The notes under the pieces are model-generated. The model had not been told where the DNA came from, ran no database searches, and saw only the letters and a list, made by a program, of their open reading frames with translations. This document shows, piece by piece, positions 12,851-25,443 of a DNA stretch of 64,000 bases. A program made the translations under genes and the position numbers. Source of the DNA: Setaria digitata (taxonomy: Eukaryota; Nematoda; Chromadorea; Rhabditida; Setariidae); assembly GCA_003640385.1 (NCBI GenBank), contig RCAB01000112.1:1-64000 (forward strand), read 5' to 3'. The stretch's first letter is position 1. Every line of letters starts with the position of its first letter.

Positions 12851-13133
12851 ATTTAATTAATTCGGTGTGTGAACATTCATTTTGATCAGTGTTTTGATAC
12901 ATTTAAATAAACATTGATTTTTCAACAATAGACACAATTCTGTTTACAAATTTCATAAATGTTTTTTCCAACTCCGAAAAGTTTGAAAACTTTTTGAACT
13001 CAGCTAATTTGAAAGAGTAATAATAATAATATTTATCGGAAGAAGAGCTACTGTTCCCACGTAGAGTCAACATCAGCTAGAAAAGTGAATGAGTCTAAAG
13101 AGAAGTTTTCTAAACTTAAGGTCAGTACAAGCC

Positions 13134-13205
13134 TCCCATGTGGTCTAGTGGCTAGGATTCGTGGCTTTCACCCACGCGGCCCGGGTTCGATTCCCGGCAT
13201 GGGAA
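13134..13205 (+). tRNA. tRNA-Glu (anticodon UUC)
   Basis: A 72-base cloverleaf. The acceptor stem TCCCATG (13134-13140) pairs with CATGGGA (13198-13204), discriminator A. The A box TGGTCTAGTGG and the B box GGTTCGATTCC are intact. The anticodon stem CGTGG/CCACG holds loop CTTTCAC with anticodon TTC at 13167-13169, reading GAA/GAG. There is no intron and CCA is not encoded, as expected for a eukaryotic nuclear tRNA. It stands alone between two protein genes. Confidence 0.97.
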
Positions 13206-13214
13206 TTCCTTTAC

Positions 13215-13219
13215 TTTTT
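13215..13219 (+). terminator. RNA polymerase III terminator
   Basis: TTTTT ten bases past the tRNA end, the usual Pol III stop signal. The rest of the spacer up to 13732 shows nothing I can name. Confidence 0.75.
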
Positions 13220-13732
13220 CCAGTTCTTTTGATATATTTGTTGTATTTCAGAAAAGTAATATTTGATAAGAGACGAATGAATTTAAAACATAACTCGATG
13301 TTGTGAAGTGGGAGAAGTCTCATTGAGACACACCCCAGAAGATGCGATCTAGCTTGGATTAGCTAATTAGGCAGGTGAGATTCATTGGACTTTTAAATGA
13401 GCCAAGCATACAGGTGATATATTGAACTGTGCACAAATCGAAATATTCTCATTCTATATCTGAATGATATTTTGCTAAATGAAGTTTCATATTTCCTCTA
13501 GATTTTAGAAATGTAAAATTAAAAATACTGACCACTGGTAGTTGTCAGAAGCGAATACGCGTTAACTGACTATAAACCATCTTTTAGTCTCTACCTTCTA
13601 TGCAACTACCATCATCCGGAAAAAATCTTAGCTTCTGGATAATTCGATCCCGCTAGAAATCAACTTTTGACCCTAGTTCTCAGTTCCAACAATTAATTGT
13701 TTTAGCTAGTGTAACTTTCAACTGCTCTAGAA

Positions 13733-16700
13733 ATGGACGGAACTCCATTAAGACGTCATTTTAAGTCTGTTTTCCCTAATTCTTCTGTCTATCCCGGTCT
13801 CTGTGCAGCTCTCAAAGTTTCCGGAATATTTCGTCACTACGATGACTTCCATCGACAATTTACTTGTACACTGAAGGAAGACGAAGAACTATATGATACA
13901 TTGCAATTGCATATGAATGAATTCTATAGCAATGAGATTGATTGTTGTGTTGCCCTACGGGCAAGTTTAAAATTTCATTTCTTGTTCGAAAATTTTAAAT
14001 ATTTTTTTCAAATATTTTATTTTTCTAAACTCGTGCAAGAAGTAACTTTCTTAGTCTTAATTTTCAGCATATTTGGTTCTTTTTTTTTTAAAATTGCAGC
14101 CTATGAAAAAATTAAAATACTGACGCAATCATGATGAATATATTAACGTAATGTACAAATCGCATTAGTTAAGATGCATAACTGCTAGCCTAGACAAGCC
14201 AGAAATGTAGTGCTTAAACTTCCTAAGGAAGGTGAATTGAAAGGACAGGCAGCAGCTATATGATGATATTAATGACAGGTACTTTTACATAAATTAACTT
14301 GTTGACCTTACAGGTGAAAAGAACAGGTCTCTATGCAGCACGTGTAAATGGTTCCTGGAAACGTGTGCGTGTAGACCGAATTGATTATCAAACAAATCAG
14401 TGCGCAATTGAATTAATTGATGATGGACAATTGTTAACAGTTAGTCGCAATGAACTGTTTATACTGGACCCAAAATTAATGACTAATCAGTACAAGCGAA
14501 CTTTTAGCGTACGCTTCGTGTTACCACGTAAACGTAAGTCTTCCAACATCATCACATGAGAAGTGCGGGAGTATGACGATAAATGCTTTCAGTATTATTA
14601 TTTATGTTGCAGCAGAACGTAATTCTCTGTCCGCAGCAGGTTTTGTTGATGGACAAAAATTACACAACGGACAATTAGTAAATATTTTTGTCTTTTCCGA
14701 TCGTGAACCATTCTTAGCTCTTTTCACCGAAGGTTAGCTAATTTACGCTTAAGTCTAGATATTACTTTCATTACATATTTTGCAAACCGTAATGAAACGA
14801 TGTAAATGAACTGTTCCCAGAAGGCATAAATCAATAATTGTCAATTTCAGCTTTTACAAGGATTCAAGTACAGAAACTGGTTGATGATCTTGATCCAGGA
14901 AGTGCCAGACTTTGGTACCGTTATCAGATCACTAATTCATTTAATAATTTATCAATGGTCCTAGCTTAATGAGATCGAGAAAAGCGTTGGTGACAAAAGC
15001 ATCAGCTACATTATTCTCATTCTTAACACATTTTTTTTTTATATCGAAATGTAGTGTCATCTGGGAACTTAAAAAGAGATAAATATTAATTGCTACAAAA
15101 GGAGAAGACTACGTGAAGTGCTCACGTACGTTGCATCTCCAGTAGTGAGTTAAAGGAGAAAAGCAAGTAACAAGTTTTGGAAAGATAATTTAACACTGAA
15201 GAACTGATTAAATGTGAACATATCTAAATATACTAGCGAATACGTTCAGTTTCATTATATTCACGACAAACATATATTTCAGGAGACAACTTGTAATTAG
15301 CAACTAGCTCATAATTAACGATTAATTAATAAAGTATCAAAAATAGAATCTTAGGGCAACAACGCTAGCCGGCGGATCTGACAGATGTCGTGGTGTAGCG
15401 TTTGGTTCCTACACGATGGCCATCTTACCGTGTGATGTTTGGTGCGACGTAACAGTGGCAGCATTTGAAAGTTTGGAAGATGTGCAAGTTAGAGGACCAG
15501 GTGAGCCTTCATCGAAGTAGTGGCTGAGCAGAACAGGCTACTGGTGGGTACGGCCAGATACCACTTTCCAATTCGGCCATGAAGACAAGTTATAACTCGG
15601 TACATCTTCCTTTCAACGGTGCAGAACTTATTGTTGAAGCAACTAATCACCTCAGCATACAGTGTGTGTACGTGTCCGGGCTACTTACCTTACAAATACC
15701 TTAGTATACTGTTCGATTTTCAATCCCCTGCAACTGAGATCAAGCCTTCAGAGCAGTCGATTCGTCTAATGTATCTAGAACAGTTCCTCGAATCAGTGTA
15801 CGGCAATGTGAAACTACGTGACAGACTGACTTTCGAGACAGGAGTTCACGTCAGTGAAGGCCTGGCGTGTGTTGCGTGGGATGCTAGCAATCAGGTGGAC
15901 AATTCACTTATCATACTACTGAGACAAGAAATTTCGTGTTAAATAATGATGCATTAATGTAATGTCCAGGAGTCTATTGGGATTTTCTAATGATTCTCAA
16001 GATTATAGCGTTGGGTACGTGCGCGTGTCACGTTTACAAGTGGAGATCGTTCAGTGGTGGACGTTATTTCCGTCGATTACCCGTCCATTACATTACGTAG
16101 CTTAAAGTTTCGTAGTGGTGAAATTTACATGCTTCGAACAGATTTGCTATTTCCTCCACTGGTACGCCACAGTGTATTGTGTTACTTGGCTTCATCTAAT
16201 GTTGTTCCTAAGAACAGGGTCTTTACGTTGAATGGTGATAATGGAGGAAGAATTATACTAGTAATAACTTTTGTAAATGTGAAACGTATTCAAATAGTGG
16301 CTTGTGACCAGTGAGGTTGCCATCGCCGTTATTATGTTCGATTTCTTCGTCTAATTTTCAATAGCTGGGAATTAAAGAAAAAGAAAATGTGATAAAACGA
16401 GTAATCCTCACCAGCTTATCTTGATCTATTCCAAAAATTTTAGTGTTGTTCTGTTCGAGTAATCGATGCCAATGATAAACTTGAAGCTTTTACCAAGTCA
16501 GCAGTGGCAAAAGAAGTCCTCCAGGTCGGGATCCATGTACGTGTCTATTCTCCAGCTTCATCAACTCTTTCCGTCATCGAACTGGCGAATGGGCTAAAAC
16601 TTGAAGAATACATTGAACATGCGATGGAGGTATATTTTTTGCTTAAGTTGTCTGGAAAACTTTGTGTTTACTTTGCCTCATGGTTCTCTTGCTAAAGGCT

Positions 16701-19700
16701 GAACTTTATAAGCTATGTCAGCAAGAAGTAATACTTATTTGAAGTTTAAGTCAAGACGAAGTATTGGGAAGCTCATGTTTAATAATCCATTTCTTTTATT
16801 AGCAGTCTTATTTTAGACTGTGGCTTACAGCCCATCCCTAGTCATAACTGTGTCATATACGAAGTCGGGAAGTTTATACTGTATCTGGTTTATTTACCTT
16901 ATAGATGAACAAGAGTGCTTTTATTATTGTCTTTTTTTTGATTTCTGTGTTATTCTTTGTAGATCGATTCCATTCGTTGCTCTGAGCTTGAGCACAACTA
17001 TCCAGATGATTTAGAAAATATAAACACAGTAAGTTTTTATAACTTTTCCATTAATTGAAGATTTCTCGTTCACTTCAGTTACAAAAGAAAATTGGATTCC
17101 ATAACTAATTAAATCTTTTAAGAGATTAGGACGATTATACTTTACTTCGGGCAGAGGTTCGCATGCTGATATGACATCCTTTTCATCGAGCATGGGTTTT
17201 CCGCGCACGGTTCTTGTTCCACAGGAGCCTTTCAGTCATTCGCTATCATTAGGTGTGTGTATATAATTTAGGGAGCTGTAGACTAAGAAATGTACATTTT
17301 TTAAATATGTGGCTTCTGTTGAAAACTGTTCTAGAAGAAGAAACGTAGAATTTGGCCTGTATTTTACACTGAAGTACATGAAACACTATGCAGTATGACT
17401 TTGACAGTAAATAAGTAAATAAGAAGCTTTTTGAAAATCTCAGTTTGGGTAGCATACATTTGCTAAAGAACAGGATTGTTGAAACTGACTTGCAGGTTCG
17501 CAGCGTCGAACTTTACCTTTGCGCTGTGGTATCAATTCTCTTCAATCTTCAAAACAACATTCTACTGGTGCATGCAACTTAGCTGCAAGTCGTTTAAGAT
17601 CAGTTCCACCTTCACCTATTTTACCACTTCCGCCATCTTTATCACCATCTTTAGCTCCGTCACATTTCAAAACACCAGAATTATTTTCACATTCGAATGT
17701 TGATCTTCCTCCTACACCTGTGAGAAGAAATCCTTCCCGGATATCGTTACCAGTATATAAAAAGCAGAGGAAATCGTCAGCTTCATCTTTCTCAGTAATT
17801 ATTGTTAACCGTATTTGTAGTTTCGGATGGCATTCAAAAGTTAAAAAAAAAAAAAATTAGTGCATTTTTTTCAATACTTAAAGTTAAAACAGTCCAAAGA
17901 TCAGGTTGGAACAAATGAAAAAATCATGGAATTAAAACATTGAAAATTCTTTCCTCTGTTATCTTGGAGCTTTTAGAATTTCGAAAATGATTACTTAAAT
18001 AAATCGCTCACATCCTACGAGTCAGATAGTGAAAATGAAACATTCAGCAAGTCGGTCAGACAAAAACAATCAAAGGTGAGTTATAACTTGTTGAAATATT
18101 CTTGAAATTTCGACACAATTCTTTAATGCACCTGTGGTTGGGGAAAAGAGGTACAGATCTTTAATAGCATTCTGATTTTTAAGAAAGACCAACAGATCTT
18201 ATTTTCAACTTCTTCCTGTTCAGGAAGTTGTTAATAAAGTTGTTTTTTCCATTTGCATCATATCCATGTCGGAAATAATTTTCATGAATATTATTAATTA
18301 CTCCTTCAAAAGATTTCCCAGCTCATTTCTCCTAAAATAAATATTTTATGGTGGCTTAATATTTCCTTTTCAGGAATCGCCGGACGTTGCAGTTNATTAC
18401 TCCTTCAAAAGATTTCCCAGCTCATTTCTCCTAAAATAGATATTTTATGGTGGCTTAATATTTCCTTTTCAGGAATCGCCGGACGTTGCAGTTCGACCAT
18501 CACCACCACTATACAATTCGGACTCCTACTCCGAAAATTCTGATTTCTTGCGTCGAGAGGCATGTGTTCCTTTTTTTTTAATCTTTCATTGGAATGAGCT
18601 TTGAAATTTCCAGCTATTGCTTCGTTTTTTTCTTCTTTTTTTCTTTTTTTTTTTTTTTTTTTTTTTTGTAGAACTCTGTGCAGGTGGAGGTTTTGAGCAT
18701 AAACTGTGCAACAGAAATTTTTTTAAGTACAGCAGATACNTGGAATGAGCTTTGAAATCTCTTTGAAATTTCCAGCTATTGCTTCGTTTTTTTCTTCTTT
18801 TTTTCTTTTTTTTTTTTTTTTTTTTTTTTTGTAGAACTCTGTGCAGGTGGAGGTTTTGAGCATAAACTGTGCAACAGAAATTTTTTTAAGTACAGCAGAT
18901 ACAAAAATGCAGTACGAATCGCTCAAAAGCAAACTCGCTTGTTTAGATGCTGTTAGTTATTTTTTTATGTCAATTTTTGTTTGGTTCTGAGGAAGACCTC
19001 ATGTCATTTCGAAGAACGGTTTTAAGAGGTTTTAAGAGGAATGTTTCAAGCATATTCTTTAATGTCATCGAGAATATGAATTTCTCTAAGTCATGGGTGG
19101 ATTTTCCTTGAATAAAGGTTTGAAACCTTGACAGTAAATGAAGTGCTAATATTTAGGCTGACTTGTTGCCAGTATCAGGGTCATGGTGTTCTCAAAATGA
19201 GCACTATTTGTTTTGGTTTGATGAAGGTTGTTGGAGTCGAGTAAAGATTTTGATTCGTGAGGATGACGACTGGAAAGTGCTGTGCGTGGATACGGGCGAA
19301 GAGAAATATGTCAAGTATAATTCGCGTTTCTACCGTCTTCCTAGACGGGTTAGCATGTGATTTCTTCACTTTTGATGGAAAAATTAATGAGATTATGCTG
19401 TGGAAGTTGTTTCGGTGCTGCAGACTGCTTACCGAAACAAACTATTCCGGCTATCATATCTTTGATACTCTTACAGCTTCTTCTAACTTGCATACAGTGT
19501 CGCCAGCACCAAGTGTCTTGGTAATTCACAGCTAATCCTCGTATTCTATTGGTAGATTTGCTGAAGACTATACCGCTTATCTTATCATTCATTCACATTT
19601 CTCATTGAAAGTTTTTGTAGCTGTCAATCGAGGAGTGGCCTCCTACATGCCTGGGACCGCTTCGTCTGTCGGGTCCAGTAGATGCGAGATGGTTGGGTAT

Positions 19701-19866
19701 TGGAGCACGTATTTTTCTACGCAGCATATGTGAAGAAGCACGACAATTAACGGCGACATTCGGCAGGGGTGAAAGTGATCGAAGTATAATGTTGTATGAT
19801 GAAGAAGGACGTTGCCTAAATGAACATTTTGTTAAATTCATCGAGAAACATACATTAATCAAGTAG
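13733..19866 (+). CDS. Multi-Tudor-domain protein (likely germline small-RNA / germ-granule factor)
   Basis: Sixteen exons close in phase to about 865 residues: 13733-13960, 14314-14533, 14613-14732, 14851-14914, 15355-15500, 15656-15894, 16009-16161, 16444-16629, 16963-17028, 17123-17252, 17496-17794, 17977-18075, 18473-18565, 18835-18951, 19157-19348, 19621-19866. Three Tudor-like cores are visible: residues about 77-130 (GLYAARVNGSWKRVRVDRI), about 310-385 (ACVAWDASNQRWVRARV) and about 725-790 (YLFWFDEGCWSRVKIL). Segments around the first two resemble the SNase-like part of extended Tudor domains. Residues about 500-600 are a Ser/Pro/Thr-rich, presumably disordered linker. Tudor domains bind methylated Arg or Lys; related nematode proteins act in RNAi and germ granules, but I cannot match this one to a named gene. 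Intron 1 starts GC (CGG|GCAAGT), and two exons lie beside assembly duplications. Exon 6's acceptor is the least certain. Confidence 0.82.
18297..18493. repeat. Direct duplication of 98 bp around a single N (Tudor gene)
   Basis: Bases 18297-18394 and 18396-18493 match except for one A/G difference, separated by one N at 18395. The copy includes the intron end and the first 21 bases of exon 13, so that exon start appears twice (18374 and 18473). Only the second copy continues into coding sequence. Best explained as an unmerged contig overlap. Confidence 0.85.
18590..18902. repeat. Direct duplication of about 150-160 bp around a single N (Tudor gene)
   Basis: Bases 18590-18739 and 18741-18902 repeat the same intron end, long T tract and start of exon 14, separated by an N at 18740. 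The copies differ mainly by a short extra CTTTGAAAT-type segment and by T-tract length. Again this looks like an assembly join at a low-complexity tract. Exon 14 was taken from the second copy. Confidence 0.85.
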
Positions 19867-20536
19867 AAATTTAAAGAGCCAGTTTTTCGGAATTAGTAGC
19901 CTTTCTGTTTTAACTCTTTATTTATTTTCATGGCTCCGTTGGAAAGCGTGAGCTCCAATTCTGATGCGAACAACATAAAAAATTTTTTAATCTTCAGATA
20001 TTTTTTTTCTGTCATGTGTATAAACAAATCACTATGTAGTATTTGTATAAAATTTATTTATTGGAACATATACGCTTTTTAAAAATTTTTGAAATTAAAA
20101 GTTTAATCGCATTTCTTCCTAAAAGTCTTGTACTTTGTTTCCTGTTTCAGCAGTTTCATAGTTTTGATATCCTTCTGTCAGATTTTTTTCTGTAAATCAA
20201 CCATTCACTTTGCAGTCTAATCTGCTTTGTAGTTACATATCTAGAACGGAATCTTGTATTTTTGCTTTAACTAAATGTGAAGTTTTTTGTTTTAAAGAAA
20301 AAGGAAATTTACTGATGTTCAGTTTGCCACATTCTTCTGGGATATTTTATTTTGGACTAAAAAGTGTAAATAGTATCATTTTAAATCGAATTAGGTTGGA
20401 GTCGATAAGTATGTTTCTCAACCAATAGCCGCATATTGTCAGGCAAGATACGAGTGTAGGGACGACGTTGGTCTGATGCGTGATACTGGTCATTTACTAA
20501 GAGAAGTGTGGTACGGCATTTCAACCATAATTATAG
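19867..20536. other. Spacer between the Tudor gene and L10
   Basis: 670 bases between two same-strand genes, T-rich toward its end. No gene found. It could be a trans-spliced intercistronic region or an ordinary 3'/5' flank. Confidence 0.5.
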
Positions 20537-21867
20537 ATGAGGCTGTCACTGGAACTATCCAAGTTGTTACCATCGGTGCTGGGTTTCCAGTTGCACACAA
20601 GAGGGAAGGCTTCAGCAAATTGGCCTCTCAGACGTCCACGGTCGTATCGAAGACGACTGTACGATGCCGCATTGTCTCCGATGGTACCTAAGGTTCAAAA
20701 TGTGTGCCCTTCATTCAGGGAAGTCAAGGACTATTTTGAGGGGTTGAAGTCTTCTGTGAGTTTCCTATTAATTAGTCATTTCATTGTATTTTATAATTGA
20801 GTTTCGGGTTCGAACTTTATCGACCTCTAGATTTAATTCACCCTTGGATTTTGAACTCGCATTATTTATGATTTGGTATGCTTAACTTTCCAGTACTCGC
20901 CATTTGACCTCGCACTTGTGCAGCATATTCGAAAAAAAATTAGGGATGAAGGCTATCAAGTTATGGGTATTTGTCATAGGCTTTCTGCACCGCAACGAGT
21001 GGAATGGTTGACTCGAAATCAGTATGTTTCCATACCTTTGCTCAGTTGATATCTTTTCCAAGTAGTCAATATAATTTAAAAAAACACATAGTTCTAGTGA
21101 TTTGATTGCAAAGCAAAGATGATATCAGCAAATTTGTTGTTTGGATTAAGGTAAAGGGTTACTAACATATTAACACGTAGACACACACTGAAGACAGGAC
21201 TTCAGCTTCAGTTGTCATATTTCAGACTACGGTTAAAAGGTCTGGAATTTCGAGATTATGGTAATCGAATTATGAAAAAAGTATTCGAAGGCACTCCACT
21301 GCAACCACTCAATGACACAATATTTGTAGCCACTAACTGCCAACTTTTCGGCAAAAATATCAATGCGATTAAAACGATCATTACCGAATGCGAGAAAATT
21401 GATTGGATGATTCCAATAGGTGACTTTAAAAATACAAATTTTTTAATGTGATGAAAACACTGATCGTCCTATCAATAAATGAAAGGGTTTAGCGATCGAC
21501 ATTGTAATCTTTTTTTCAAGAAAGATTTGAGGTCTGTTAGTATATGTTGCAATATGATGAACTATGGTGCGAATGTCCCGATTCTTGATTCATGACTAGT
21601 TCATTTTTAGTTCTATTTTAGTCTCAAAGATTTTAGGAACCAAAGTAAATGCAATTAATTTCAGCTGTTGTGTATGGATCCCAAATACTGTCAATACCAG
21701 AAGTGAAACAGTTATGCGAATTACCATCACTAGAAGACCACCGTATCCAAACAGTACAGCTACTATCAACACCACCTAACAAACTCATTTCTACACTTAG
21801 TTATCATATCTTGGATATGACTAGAATTCTGGATTCTATAAAGAACCAAAAGAAACCACTATCATAG
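20537..21867 (+). CDS. mrpl-10: Mitochondrial ribosomal protein uL10m (L10)
   Basis: Component of the mitochondrial large ribosomal subunit stalk base. Four exons in phase: 20537-20755, 20894-21021, 21226-21419, 21665-21867; about 247 residues. The N-terminus is rich in Arg, Leu and Ser with few acids (MRLSLELSKLLPSVLGFQLH, later RRPRSYRRRLYDAAL), typical of a matrix-targeting presequence. The middle (YSPFDLALVQHIRKKI ... FEGTPLQPLNDTIFVATNCQ) and the C-terminal block (VVYGSQILS ... LCELPSLEDHRIQTVQLLS) follow animal mitochondrial L10, where the ending is LPSLEELRSQLVGLLS-like. It lies downstream of the Tudor gene and converges on DAP3/S29, another mitoribosomal protein. Start chosen as the first ATG giving the presequence. 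Confidence 0.88.
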
Positions 21868-22363
21868 CACTAAAAAAAATACTTCGTGTATTGTATACAA
21901 GTTTTGCGAACCAAATTAGTCGAATGCGTCCCTAACCAAATATTAAAAAATAAAAATAAGAGCCAGCAATGTAACCATAACAACATATCTTGAGTAATCA
22001 GTGGGAAAATTGTAGCGCTGAAAGTTTCTTTTGATATTTTAAGGAACGAGCACTTCACAATTTTAGTGAAGTGTGAGAAAAATACAAAATATTTTGGGGT
22101 CTTATTATTTTTTTAACTTCCAGATAAGCCGAGATCTTAAAAGCCCTTGAAGCTATACCGTAAATCAATCGATGGTAAGAAACGACTAGACAAAGGAAAA
22201 TAATTTTTATTCTATGTTTAGACAAAAGCACAAATGCGTTCGTAATAGTAAGGGTTTCCTCCACACAAAAACTTTAACTCCTTTTTTGCTCGTTCTGTGC
22301 GACCTAAAGATACACGAGCAAAAAGCATGGATATAAGAACTGGAACAGAGGCTTACTGCGAAT
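21868..22363. other. Convergent 3' flanks of L10 and DAP3
   Basis: About 500 bases shared by two 3' ends. An AATAAA lies near 21949 on the + strand and could serve L10. No gene seen. Confidence 0.55.
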
Positions 22364-24381
22364 TTAAAGTGAAATTGAATTTGCATTCCCAATCGGCAGC
22401 TTAATTAGTATCAGACTAAAGATATCAATTTGTTTGCCAGAACAAGAGACTGCATGAATTAAAATGTTATAAAGTTTAATAGGTTTCTTTACGCTAATAT
22501 TTCTCAAATTCAGTTTACCTGATTTAGATACAATCCAATTCTTTTCCAAATAATAGTCATAGAGAGTATCCATTTCTTCGGCCACATAGAGCGATGTTTC
22601 AATTGGTATGAAAGGTTCGATTTTCTCTATATGCTGTAATGGTAACAGGACTTGGAACATCCAGATTATACTTCTCATTAAAAGCAACAATAAAACATGG
22701 TTTTCCTTGATTTTCTGGTGCGATGGAGAACTGACCTCTCCAAAAAGTTCCAATGGTGTTTCCAATGGAATTGTAAAGTGGTCGCGAGCGTCACTGATTT
22801 CTCTTTTGTCCGCAACCAACAAACACGCACCATTGGTCTGCAAAATAAGGTTTACAGGCATGAAAATTGTTACAGAAGTTTCCAAAGGAAGAAAAGACAG
22901 AAACAAAACATCACATCGCTAAAATTAGTGTTCAGGAAGGCCACCTTACATCTACCTGACTGTAACAATTTGTATTAAATAAACGAACCCAATTATTTCG
23001 TAGTAATTTCCGAAGATGATGAATCAAAGTGAAGTACTTCGGATCTACAAGTTTGTTGTTTCTGTCTTTCATTGTCGTTTTGCCGTAGAGCGAATTTGCA
23101 TGATCGATTGTTACAAGCAGCGGAAACTTTCCGACGCTACAGTGATGCGTTAGCTCTCGTAGTAGTCCACCAACGCAATCTGAAGATAAGGAAGGAGCAG
23201 CAAGACCCTGAAACAAAGTACGCAGTCACTAGTCAATTTAGCTTCATTGTAAGTATGAATGATTAACTTGAAGCAATCCTTACAATATCAACAATATTTG
23301 TGATCGGTTCTCCCAATTTTGTTTCTTCGACTTTTGACCATTTGTAATGTTTCTGAACTTTACATTCCTGGAGTAAAAACAATTTATACTATATGCAACG
23401 TTTACTCAGCAAAAGACCAAATCGTTTTGGTCTTCCCACATTTTGTAAGGTTAAGATTATGAAAATTAAACCTTAAGTTTTCCCCAATTAGGTGTGTTCA
23501 TTAATTTGAATCGCCGTAAAATTTGGTGCGCAAGCAATGGGAAATCAATACGACCTTCGCGATAAGTTGATATTTTCACTTCATCATAATCTCGCATGAT
23601 TGTCATTACTGCAAGTTTTCATAGATGATTCTTTTTTTAAAATGTTTCCAGAGAAATCTCCCCCCACGAGTTGCTCCATTACTTTGGAATGGCAAATACA
23701 AGACTTTTTACTTGATGAGCGAAAATGAAAGAGAGAAGCGGTTCGTATCGATTCTTAGAAACGTTACTTTCCAAAGAGTTTGATTACTTGAAAGAAGACA
23801 AAGCTTTGGGCAGTTTTATGCTAGTGAATAATCACACTTTTGATTAGATACAGTTTTTGAAAATTAAAAATCACTTCCGATTAAATATAAACTTGTAGAT
23901 CGACATGTCGAAAAAAAAATCTAGGTGGATTTTTCATTCCACACCGGTTTTCCGAAAAGGAATAAAATCGCAGAAAACATTTTTGATGGTAAAGTCAAGA
24001 TGCCTACCAGTAAATTATGCTGAAAAGATCTGAAAGACGACTCTTGCTTTAAGCCTTTCAGAGAGTCCCACACTTCCATATTAGATTAAATGAAAACTAA
24101 ATCTTCACCAGTGGTAGTATCTTTCTTAGACAAAAATTAGCTCCTTTAATTGGAAATAATTAATAAGATGCGGCGTAATAAAAGCAGTAGAGTTGAAAAA
24201 ATGTATTTCTGGAATTCACCATTCGGTATTGTAAATATCATCCATCCCTGCTTCCACACATGATAAATTGTTTGGTAAACGGTCATCGATTTACCAGTGC
24301 CCCATCGTCCCCAAAGCACCAAACGAAAATTGGGAACATCCACACCTACCATCTGAAAAGTAACAAAAGTATTCTTTAAGA

Positions 24382-24434
<53 letters not shown>

Positions 24435-25443
24435 GATAAGAAATGTTACCCAAGCTATAAAACTACGTCACATCGACATTTTCACATGAATAGCACAACT
24501 TGATACCGTCTGTTATTATATAATTTCGTCCCCCTGAGGTTTTACTAACCCAATTAGCGGTCGAAAATCCTAGAAGAACTGACGACTTAATAAAGTTTGA
24601 CACCTAGATGCCGAGGAATTTCTAATATCGGCGTAAACTAAAAAGTTACTCGCGAAACCCATGTTTTTTAGGATACAGTTCTTTTCCGCTTTTAAAAAAA
24701 GCTAGATATATTCAATCAATTTTATGATCACAGAACTTCTAAAATGTGTTACTGCATGGAAGAGAAACAATACGGGAAAAAACATACGACATTAAAAAAA
24801 CAAACCTTTAAGCAAGTGGTTGCCTCAAGTGTTGAACGCCTGTACAACCAAACGCATTCATTTAATGTTTCTACTTGTTTTCGGAATTTGGGAGGTAACA
24901 TAAAGCGGTAATATAATGTATCAATATCTTCATTACTCACTTCATAAAGACGCCCTAGGTCTTCTTCAGTTAGAGCGACCTAAAGAATGACTTTACAGCA
25001 TAAAAATACTAAAAAATCTATAAAAATATTGAATTTCGCATGAACTGTTATACACAGAGTTATGACAAATGGTTTCAATAAATATGTAATGAATACTTCA
25101 GTACAAGCATGCGAATAACTCTAGAACCAGCTTATTTGGATCTACATTTCTCAATCTCAAACATCAAAAAAAGTATAAAAATTTTCTCCCATGATAATCA
25201 CATATGGGAAATAAAGTTTCCAAAAAAAAAAAAAACGCACTGGATCATTCGTGGTTGTTTTTCGATAAAATCTTGCGCACAAAGGTATTATTGTAGCTTG
25301 CTTCACTGAAAAAGAATTCCAGCATTTTTAAACACAAATCAGTAGCCCACTGAATGTTATATTTTCAACAATTAATTTAACTTACAGATCAAACAGCGCC
25401 ATCCAAAAGCACAATTTCGAACCACATGTGAAATCACATTCAT
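22364..25443 (-). CDS. Mitochondrial small-subunit protein mS29 / DAP3 (GTP-binding)
   Basis: DAP3 is the GTPase-like protein of the mitochondrial 28S subunit. Ten exons (5' to 3'): 25443-25386, 25305-25241, 24979-24806, 24352-24220, 23608-23472, 23367-23284, 23207-22989, 22837-22736, 22633-22519, 22449-22364; about 390 residues against 398 in human. The N-terminus (MNVISHVVRNCAFGWR) is a plausible mitochondrial presequence. VALTEEDLGRLYEVSNEDI aligns with the DAP3 N-terminal region, GRWGTGKS is the P-loop (Walker A), LLVTIDHANSLYG the Walker B region, and HHLRKLLRNNW the following helix. IEPFIPIETSLY and YYLEKNWIV match the C-terminal domain. The last exon is the weakest part: its end differs from the usual family C-terminus, and an alternative acceptor would give another ending. 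Confidence 0.9.
24386..24431. repeat. (TA)n microsatellite
   Basis: About 23 uninterrupted TA units in an intron of the DAP3 gene, likely length-variable between individuals. Confidence 0.97.

Noticed and set aside
13085..13306. 73-codon + strand ORF over the tRNA
   Set aside because: It overlaps an intact tRNA-Glu cloverleaf and has no splice or homology support; it is open by chance.
17519..17860. Separate small gene with Ser/Pro-rich protein
   Set aside because: It is exon 11 of the multi-Tudor gene; both ends join in phase with neighbouring exons.
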